Positions 30,691 through 41,441 of a DNA stretch of 56,392 nucleotides are shown piece after piece. A program made the position numbers and the translations under genes. How positions within the stretch are numbered: the first letter of the stretch is position 1; every line of letters starts with the position of its first letter. The notes beneath the pieces were generated by a model, which did not search any database, was not told where the DNA came from, and saw nothing but the letters and a program-made list of their open reading frames with translations. Source of the DNA: Nemertoderma westbladi. Taxonomy: Eukaryota; Xenacoelomorpha; Nemertodermatida; Nemertodermatidae. The stretch is from positions 1-56,392 of the forward strand of contig JAUCBJ010003928.1 in the NCBI GenBank assembly GCA_032718475.1. The letters run 5' to 3'.

Positions 30691-31700
30691 TAGGTTATTT
30701 TGACAGTGGATTCTATTTACCGCGGTGTACTCCTTATGGCTTGATGAGAAGTTAAACAATATCCATATTTTTATATAAATGGACGAAAATTATTTATTAG
30801 ATCTATCTTAGCGCAAATTGGTCCATACGAAATCTAGTTGTGTTTATTGTTTTGATTAGAAAACACCGCCACTGTAACCTGATCCTTAATTTTTATAATT
30901 AATTTTTTAAACCCACTAAACACATCTAGTTGGTGTTTGCGACTATTTTGATCCATTAACTCGATTTTTTACAGTAATTCCTTGTGTTGTCTAAATATTG
31001 TAATTATATGTTATCAATTATTATTGTGTTGTACTTTTGATCGATCGTACTTGTGTATCATTGTTTGTTCTATCGGTAAATAATAATGGTAGCTGGGTGC
31101 TGAATAAATCGTGACTTTGTATATAATCTGTGGTCATCGTTCCTTTACTTAATATCGTACGCACAACGAGATACCGTGCGGCTTGGCTTCCCTTGGCATT
31201 TGACTTCGGACGCGAATAAGATATTATTGTGGGGCAGCTTAGCGAAAAAATTGTTACTACATGGCAACAGTTTGTTTTATATACGTGGGAATATATCTGA
31301 CGAAAATCCCTTACCCAAAAACATATGTGTATGAAACAGATAGTCCGGCAGATATTGCATTACACCTTAAGTTTAGGCCGCCTAGTATGGCGTGGGTCGG
31401 AATTTTTAGTACAATATAATGGAATATAATGATAAAATATATCATGAGATAACATACGATCAATATCATAAAATATAATGAATAAAAAGTACCGTAATTT
31501 TAGGTTTATGTTTTATAAAATAAAATTTATTCATCCTATTAGTGGTCATCTAGAGAGAAATTGGGCTGTTTCCATAGTAACGGGTTATCATATCCCTGGG
31601 AGGTAACTTGGGGAAGGATTTCTCCCAGTTTCCTTTATTCCGTTCTGCTTGTGTTGGTGGCCGTACGCGGGAATCTAACGGCGTGCGGTATATCACTTTC
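30691..31700. other. AT-rich intergenic DNA, 3' flank of the ankyrin gene
   Basis: No gene is seen. An inverted fragment of the GGTTACAGTGGC repeat lies near 30862-30890. A minus-strand AATAAA (31634-31639) could terminate the ankyrin-repeat transcript. Confidence 0.5.
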
Positions 31701-31998
31701 TTAGTATAATTCACCTACAAAAGTTAAATATTTTCTCACAAACAAATCAAAATTAATCGAAAGGTCAATTCCAACAGGCAACTTAAATAAACTTTTACTT
31801 TGTTTAGTTGTTTTCAACTTTACCTGTTTTTGAACAGTACTTGGCTGGTGGGTTGACTCCCATAGCACTAGACCCTGCTTGCTCTGACAGTGGGGACATG
31901 TGATCTCCTTGTTTATTGCCTTGCCAATGGAGACTGGGTGTCCATTTCTTCGGGCTTTCATTATTGGAATATCTCCCTTATTATTTGTTATTTCTAAC
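31701..31998 (-). CDS. ankyrin gene exon 9 (terminal)
   Basis: The acceptor is ttgttacag. One base completes the Arg codon split with exon 8, giving HGA-R-LEITNNKGD, a correctly spaced ankyrin repeat. It continues IPIMKARRNGHP, then a CPHC motif and a Lys/Ser-rich tail to the stop at 31701. Confidence 0.82.
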
Positions 31999-34900
31999 CT
32001 GTAACAAATTATATTAGTTTTATTAGCAACTTCCAATATTATTTTGCACCTTCTGTGTTCTATAAATGCGGGCTAGCTCAGTTGATTGAGCGCCGGGCCT
32101 GCAATCTATTGGTTGTAGGTTCAGGCCCTCCCGGTTCCACTCAACCTTTCATCGATAAAATGAGTACCAATATAATTACTGGGATCAAAAACAAGGGATA
32201 TGAGTAGCGTCCACCCCAACCCTCGGGTAGCAGCTATCGAAAGAGGAGCCTTCGGGTCGCCTCCGGTCGGCTCCGGGCCGCCTTTGGGTCGGCTCCGGGC
32301 CGCCTCCGGGTCGGCTCCGGGCGCCTTCGGGTCGCCTCCGGGTCGGCTCCGGGGCGCCTTCGGGTCGCCTCCGGTCGGCTCCGGGCCGCCTCCGGGTCGG
32401 CTCCGGGGCGCCTTCGGGTCGCCTCCGCGTCGCCTTCGGGTCGCCGCCGGGTCGCCTCTGCGTCGCCTCCGGGTCGCCTTTGGGTCGCCGCCGGGTCGCC
32501 TCCGCGTCGCCTTCGGGTCGCCGCCGGGTCGCATCTGCGTCGCTTCCAGGTCGCCTTCGGGCCGCCTCCGGGTCGGCTCCGGGCCACCTCCGGTCTCGGC
32601 CGACTGGTTTGCATTGTATTCTATTTAATTTTCGGTATTCTTTCTTTCGTACCACTGTTACTCATTGTCTTGGTAGTCATTAGTTTGTACCGGTGGACTG
32701 GGTTACTGGGATTCCGATGTGCAAATAATGTTGACAATCTGGAAGAGATTTTTTACAGTGAATCTGTTCAATTTCAAAACATTGTATAATTTTTAATATT
32801 TATTATTTATGTAGCCAGACGGGGCTCAGCACGTACACGGATAAAAGCCTTAAGACACTATCAGATAGATTACCCTGTTTACTTTCACTTTCTCGCCAGA
32901 CACTACTTTCGTTCCCTCTCTTTGATTTATTGGTATTTGGTTAAATTTCTTAAATACCGAGTTTGTGATACAGTAGAATCGCTCAATATTAATCTGTATC
33001 TCATAACTGAGCCTCGTGCTGCGCGAAGGCCCGACGAACGTGTTATACATCCCAAGGATTAAGTCAAAGGGTTTAATGGGTTTAACTTCAGACTGTAACT
33101 CCATCAGCCACCACTTACTGTGTCATGCGGACTGTAACCCCACCAGCCACCACTTGCTGTGTCATGCAGACTGTAACCCCACCAGCCACCACTTTCTGTG
33201 TCCGGCAGACTGTAACCCCACCAGCCACCACTTGCTGTGTCATGCAGACTCTAACCTCACCAGCCACCACTTGCTGTGTCATGGAGACTGTAACCCCACC
33301 AGCCACCACTTGCTGTCTCATGCAGACTGTAACCCCACCAGCCACCACTTGCTGTGTCATGCAGACTCTAACCTCACCAGCCACCACATGCTGTGTCATG
33401 CAGACTCTAACCTCACCAGCCACCACTTGCTGTGTCCGGCAGACTGTAACCCCACCAGCCACCACTTGCTGTGTCCGGCAGACTGTAACCCCACCAGCCA
33501 CCACTTGCTGTGTCCGGCAGACTGTAACCCCACTAGCCACCACTTGCTTGGTCATGCAGACTGTAACCCCACTAGCCACCACTTGCTGTGTCATGCAGAC
33601 TGTAACCCACACCAGCCACCACATGCTGTGTCATGCAGACTCTAACCTCACCAGCCACCACATGCTGTGTCATGCAGACTGTAACCTCACCAGCCACCAC
33701 ATGCTGTGTCATGCAGACTCTAACCTCACCAGCCACCACATGCTGTGTCATGCAGACTGTAACCTCACCAGCCACCACATGCTGTGTCATGCAGACTCTA
33801 ACCTCACCAGCCACCACATGCTGTGTCATGCAGACTGTAACCCCACCATCCACCACTTGCTGTGTCATGCAGACTCTAACCCCACCAGCCACCACATGCT
33901 GTGTCATGCAGACTGTAACCCCACTAGCCACCACTTGCTGTGTCATGCAGACTGTAACCCCACTAGCCACCACTTGCTGTGTCATGCAGACTGTAACCCC
34001 CACCAGCCACCACTTGCTGTGTCATGCAGACTCTAACCTCACCAGCCACCACATGCTGTGTCATGCAGACTGTAACCCCACTAGCCACCACTTGCTGTGT
34101 CATGCAGACTGTAACCCCACTAGCCACCACTTGCTGTGTCATGCAGACTGTAACCCCCACCAGCCACCACTTGCTGTGTCCGGCAGACTGTAACCCCACC
34201 AGCCACCACATGCTGTGTCATGCAGACTGTAACCCCACCAGCCACCACTTGCTGTGTCATGCAGACTGTAACCCCACCAGCCACCACTTGCTGTGTCCGG
34301 CAGACTCTAACCCCACCAGCCACCACTTGCTGTGTCATGCAGACTCTAACCCCACCAGCCACCACTTGCTGTGTCCGGCAGACTGTAACCCCACCAGCCA
34401 CCACTTGCTGTGTGCTGCACACTGTTAGTTAACCCCCAACACACGCGTACAGACTGCGTGCTGACTGTACCTCACTGACCTTGCTCCGTGATACAGACAG
34501 CAACTAAAGCATTCCGCATGTCCCCCTCCCGCCGCTTTATGCGCAGCTGTTTCTTTGTTGTCGTCTGTGTCGTTTGGACTCCATTCATTCTCAAGTAACC
34601 AATGCAAGGTGGTGTTAGCCCCACTTAACGCAGCAATGTGAGTAAGTTTCCTTCCTAAACTATCTCGACAATCTTCTGGGGTTCCTATGTGACAATAATA
34701 TTAATAATAACACACAGATATACAATATAGAATACAAGGGTGGATGGGAAGTACAGCACCAATCAAACCACCCCCCCCCCCCCCCCCCCCCCCTCCCCCG
34801 CCACCCTCCAAATGCCGTGCATCTATGATTCTGTGGCTCAGATGCCATAATTATAGGCATCAATATTCATTCATAATATTATTGTCATTGCAACAAACTT

Positions 34901-37900
34901 TGAGTGACTAATAAAAGGTCAACAGTAATAGCAACAATAATAGCCCACTCCATAGCAAATAAATTCTATATTCGCATGAAGAAGCACCGATGAAGCACCC
35001 ATGACTTTGAAACCCGGATAACGGGTTCGACCCCCAATAGGATGGGTTGATATATTTCGTTAAGGAGATCGTCATCATACCACTATTATTCCACACACAT
35101 TTATGTCTTCCGACAAATGTTAGTAACTAACGTCACTAACGTTAGTTTATAGTGATAAATATTATACAATGTGTAATAATTTATTTTTAGGCCTACCATT
35201 TTACTTTTCAGTTTAAGGCTACCGGTACCTTTTTTCAGCAAATATCGCAGACATTTCAGGTGGTCCCTAGAGGCGGCTAGATGTGCCGCCCAGAATCCCT
35301 GTTTATCCAAAGTAAATATACTGCATCCGTGTTTGTGAAGAAACTTTAGAGACGCAAAACTTCCATTTTCTGCCGCTAGATGGAGCGGTGTTTTGCCCGC
35401 CTTATCACGAGTTTCCAAATCACAGTTCTTCTCCAATAACAACCTATAGTATTATATAATTGTTATATGTGTATCTAGGAAACCTATCATCTGGTACTGT
35501 GGGGCGAGCCACGAAGTGAGCGAAGCCTTAGCATATGGGTACCAGTAACGAGATGTCTGTCGTCGTCGTCGTCGTAAATTTTTGATCGCTAATAACTCGA
35601 TTATTTCTTGATGAAATTAAACGAAACTTGGTACGTATGTAGTCCGTCAAAAGTTTAGAAAGAAGACTAGTTAGTTGAAGACTTCTGACTAACGACAGAC
35701 AACTCGTTAATGGTAACCATATGCTAAAGGTTTTGCTCACTTCGTGCTGCGCGAAGGCCCCACGAAATACTTATTTACGAATCCCACAAAAGTACCCCAC
35801 GTGTAAATACTGTATACAGTAAGTAGTCTTGTATTTAAAATATTGATAGATAAATTGAGACTGGTTGGTTCCGGTAGCTTAAAGTCAAATTTATTTTACC
35901 GATATACATTGCAGTATATGATGTGCTACTGCGATACATACAGACATAGGCCTAATAAATAAAACAATTAAGTTTCAAATAACAATGTTAAACGAACTTG
36001 AGGATATGAATATGGTTCTTCTCAGATGCGAAATGAGCACAGGAGCGTCTTCGGAGATCTACTACATTCAAACTTCCGCCATGGGCGAGGAGCAATGCCA
36101 GACAATCTGCCTCACCATGGTAACAGGCGCAATGAACAGCTGTCATTCCTTTGCCGTCTTGCAAATCTATGCTTTGATTCTAATTAATTGATTAATTTAT
36201 TTTGCATATAAGGTATATAAGTAATTACGTATTAACTTTATGACTTATAACCGCGTAATTAACGGTCTCTATTTGGTTTTATAGTTACGGATTGTTTAGC
36301 ATTTGGAGTTAGTGCGGCGCTAACAGCCTACAGAGTTGGAGTTTCGGGTTGCTTCCCGTGTTGTCGCGTTCACCGATAACTGAATGTAACTATTGTATGC
36401 ACGATGTACGATACTAGAGCTTATACTGTATAGTACTGTACAGTACAGTTTTGTCTGACTGTGCGCTGGTTCTTGCATAAATACACCTGAATTGTATTGC
36501 CCCAATCCATACCTTGGATAATAACAGTTTGAGGACATCACAGCGCCCCCCAGCGACTGCTTCATATATAGCGGTTCTCCCAGCCACGGCTGGTACCAAC
36601 GGATCCGATCCCACCGCCAGCAGCTCTGCGACTACCCCGCCTTGTCCGTAACCCGCGGCCCGATGTAGAGGACTTCGGATGTCGCCAACACGAACTAATA
36701 CGGAGAGCGGGTCCCTTCCGCGGAAGTGTTTACGAACCTAACAGATAATAATATGTTCCAGAATAAAGTTTATATCATACTGTAACGGTGTTATAACTTA
36801 TAGCTGGACACATCAATAATTCGCTTCTGTATTTCGTGAGCTGGATCTTTTGTTGTCGCTTTTGTGGTCAATTCATATCTCGTCTCAATTTCAAAATATA
36901 AATTAATGGATAGCAGCAGGTTCATCGATTTATATCTCAATATGTATGTGTATCACCGGCAATTCATGGCGAAATTTAAAACGTATTCGTTATATTTTTA
37001 AAATTGTTATATTTAGTGAGTTAAGTAGTGCTAAATGTAAATTTTTTAACCTCTCGTTCTAGTGAAATAAAATCCGGCCAGGTCAACAGTAAGAGAAGGT
37101 GTACCAAGGAACTCACCCTGTCTAGATCTCCCCGTTCCGCCGCTTCTATTAAATCCAAAACTGATTCGTTGACGGATGTGTTTACCAACAGACTCTTATT
37201 GATTCGCGAAGGTTTACTCCCATCTCCTCTCTTAACCTACAACATAAACAACTTATTTGTGCACGGCGTGTGGTTTCCGTTGTGAGAAATATATGTTGGA
37301 AAATATATTACGTACCTTACAATGAAACCCCTACAAAGAACCAGACGAATAGACAAAGCCACTCAAAATCATTCGGTCAGCCATAAACTTCCCAAGTTAG
37401 TCATCGTTCTCCAGTCGGGTTCTGGTGAAGCCGGCGAACGCAAGTAATTGGCTGGCCACCCCCGCCCCCGGAGTCTTATAGACCATGAGGTGGTCATAGT
37501 AGTAGCACAAGGTTGTGAACAGGTAGGTTGATGCTCCCGCACATATGGTTTATAATATGGTTTTTATGGATTTTATTACAGAATTAAGCAACAAAACGTA
37601 CCAATTTAAGAATAAAATTAAGTATTAGGCCTGCCTACATGGGAAAAAAACGTAGAACATTTGGTTTTCAATATTATCTTTAACCTTTAACCTTTATTAA
37701 CCTCGCTGATTCTCGGTAAATAAAATGCCTCGAGAATAGTTAAAAATAATTAGTAATTAATTAATTAGCAAAGTAAGAAATAATTAATTATTGCCGGTAC
37801 ATCCCTTTAGTTCATCTCATTTTTTTACTAGCTAATATTTGATAATTTGAGCGATTTTGATAATTTTGAATTTTGATTTTGATAATGATGTAATATTATG

Positions 37901-40900
37901 GTTTTTTTGTTCAGAAATGGAAAAAATGAGAAAGCGCGTCACCGGGTGTTGAACCAGCGCTATACGTACGTTTCAGCCTATCAGGCCTCATCAGTAGCGC
38001 TAACCAGTTCAGCCACTTGTACCTGACATTCACTCTCTCACCTAATCCATTTCTATTGAACAGGCAGTCTTAAGTTGCATATCCTATCTCTAACAGTGAA
38101 TCTACCGGCCTCAAGTATGTTAGAATTTTTCCAATTTGTCTAATTCATTTGAAAATAATTGTTGCTTTCTTGAGCAACAAGTGTTCCGCCGTGTTAGGAA
38201 TCTATCAACAAGTTGCAGATACAAGTCAAAATTTTGGTCTTCTTGGAGTTAACAAAAGACCAACTCTAAAAGCAGCCTACTGACCAACACTAAAAGCAGC
38301 CTGCTGACCAACACTAAAAGCAGCCTGCTGACCAACACTAAAAGGAGCTGCTCCAATGAGCAGATGACGGGTTGTTACCAACACCTCATATTTATTAAGA
38401 TGGTCTAAGAACATGCATAGAACATAATCCACCACAATTATCAAATAGAATGGTGCAAGTGTAAGCGTGAAGGAGTTCCTTAGTTCAAATGGATCTGTGT
38501 AACCATCAATGGTAGACAGAAATGTTGATGAGAATTCTTTCAGATATGTGATAGTTGCAATAATTTCCTCAGTAATATGAGCTCCAAACACTCAGGCATT
38601 TTAAAGACATCAGCTCTCAGGTAGGACGCTACACCACTGGCACGAGTGGTTTTGATGCCCTTTACAGCAGTCTTGGATTCAGTAAAGGAGATATTACCAT
38701 GCCTGAACTATAATAATTTACTAATATAATTATAATAAATATACTGCTGCATTACTATTATAATAACTGAGATTCAAATGATTAAAGTATGGTAACTTAA
38801 AAATAAATTAATATGGTTGACAGGTCTATCTACAGGACATCTACAGGTATAAAACCATTCAAGCCTAATATATAATATACAGTACATAGAGGTAACCCAT
38901 TTTCTTAGTATACTTATTCAAGCCATTCAACTCCGTCTCCCGCCCGCGTGTTTAAAATCCTTGAGCTGAGCCCTATGGTACCGGTATCAATCAATCAATC
39001 AAATTATATTTATATAGCGCTAAAAACTTAAATTTAAAATTAGACTCTAAGCGCTTGAAGGAGAACCATACAGCGCTAAGCGCGGTATGGTTCCACAGTT
39101 AGTATTCCCCCAGCAGGTCTTCTACCATTCAGTCTATGGATGACCCGGTTGGTCACGTTGTAAACTTATGCTAACTAGAGTCTTGAGTTCGAGTATCTGT
39201 TGAAGACATCCGAAAACAAAAGCCCAAGACATGATCTGTGTTAAAGGTACCGGAATCACGCCTTCTCTAAGTAAATGTATTCCAGCAGTACTGGAGCCTG
39301 CAGTCGCAGTTGTGCTCTTATTGAGCAATAGTGTCTTCTGATTGTAAGTTATATTGATCTACTGATGGTAAGTAAGTATACACCAGGGGCCGTATTCGTT
39401 AAGGTCATACAGTAGTACCGATCTAAGAGCTAACACTAGCTCCGTGCTCAGTTCTCCGTTTTATCACCGGACTAGGAGGCTGTTAGCTGGTAGTGGGAAT
39501 GAATACCATTCTAACTCGGTGCTACTGCTACATAGCGCTACAACTGCTAAAAATATTTAGCTCCAAACTTTGAAGTTAGTTGGGGTACTAACTTTGCAAC
39601 GCTTCATGAATACCAACCCTTGAAGCTACGCAGTGTTCATAATATGCAAGTCTCACTAAAAAAATTAAGAACAATACAACGTCGTTAGTAACATCTTACA
39701 GCTCAAACCCAGTCCACTTGGCAGACATAAAGGATGCGTCTTTCCGGCAAATGCTCCATGTAGAACTGATTCTACAGTATATGATCTTGGTTTATTATTT
39801 AAATTAATATTTTCTGCCTACCTTGCTTTCATCGTCAATATAAAGGGCATCAACTTCATCTTGTTCCGACGTATCATCCTGCCTAAATGTAGTAAACAGC
39901 TCAACTTTAATCATACAGCTTAACTTTATTACATTCACCTTAGCTTCAATGAACATCCCGCACTACAAAAGAATGTCATTGCATGTTAACAATGCCACAA
40001 AGTTTATATATTTCATGGATAAATTTATTAATATATTTTAGTAATTTATCTTTAAAACACGTAATGTGTGGACGAAAAATAATGTTTGCAATTTTCGGGC
40101 CTGAATTATCAGGTCAAATAATTTTAGATGATTTTAAAGATCTGACATCATGCTACGGAGCCAATGGAATAATTCCACTAAATTACGAGATTTGCGTTGC
40201 GATGCTTAAAAAAATACCTGGAAAAAACACTGATTATTATTAATCTGCGGTACCTCTCTCTGGTTCCAAATGTTTGTGATTTTATTACTATTTACAGTAG
40301 CAGAGGGGTGTTGAAACCATACTCAGTGGGGGTATCTGAAATTGTAACTCAAATTGTACAAAGGTGGGTTTTATTAGAACATATCCAAACACCAAAACTT
40401 TTCACAATTAGTGTTCATGAAAAAGTAATTATCTTTTTGTCACCAATTTTAATTGATCGAAATTCAATTTTTCTGTCCGAGTATAGAGTTGGCAGGTTTT
40501 TAACACGATCGATACGAGTGCTAAATGCTATCGAGGGCAGAATATCTGAATTTCGGTTACATGAAATTAGTTGTAGAGATAATAATATTGCGCAAAAGCA
40601 CACTGTACGTACACACTACTTCTTGAATTGTTTCCTACAAAAATTAGTGAAAAAAAGTCGATAACTTTTGTACTCATATATGGCATTAACAATGTCTAAT
40701 AAACATTCAAAAAATTATGAATCGCAATATGTATTTTTTATGAATAAACGGTAAGGATTTTTTTAAATTAGCGTAGTAAACGTAAACGTAAACGTAAAAG
40801 TTACAGTAATTACCACAGTTGATAAGTAAAATACCAGAATAAGAAAGTTAAGTACTTCAGATACAGATCAAAAACATTAAAACTATTTCTAACCTAAATG

Positions 40901-41408
40901 AATCTTTAGTTTTGGGTGTCCGAGGCGTCACTGGTTTGTCCATATTCACGTGTCCAGGAGACGGACCAACCAGAGCTAAGTTCCTGCGGAACATTCCAGA
41001 ACGAATAGGCAGAGCGAAATCTTCTTCAGGAAAATCCACCTAGTTTAATTATCACAAGTTGTCAAATATGAATAATAAATGACTTATAGAAAGTTGATAA
41101 TAATAAACATTGCTGTCGCCTGCTGACCTTTCTTTAATTTCACTCGACGTCCACTCACTCAATGGGCTGATGTATAGGACAATACTGATGGGACGTGTGA
41201 GCCTAAAAGGATTCCAAATCTTAAATATAGCTTTAAACTAGTCTCAATATATTTCACCTTACCATAGTCTCTATTTATTTTACTTTACCGTATTCTCTAT
41301 ATATTTTACTTTACCATAATAGTCTCTATATATTTCACCTTACCATAGTCACTATGTTACCTATCTGTCACCTTGTTAGCGGATCCATACCGCTGCACGC
41401 GTGGGGAA

Positions 41409-41441
<33 letters not shown>

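Noticed and set aside
32066-32150. Functional tRNA gene
   Set aside because: A and B boxes are present but the acceptor and T stems do not pair, so it is a SINE head or pseudogene.
32121-32655. Arg/Gly/Pro-rich frames on both strands
   Set aside because: They arise from the 12-bp GC-rich tandem repeat; up to five frames are open at once.
33016-34428. Open frames up to 303 codons over the 39-bp array (Thr/Cys/His-rich)
   Set aside because: By-product of a 13-codon period; both strands and multiple frames are open.
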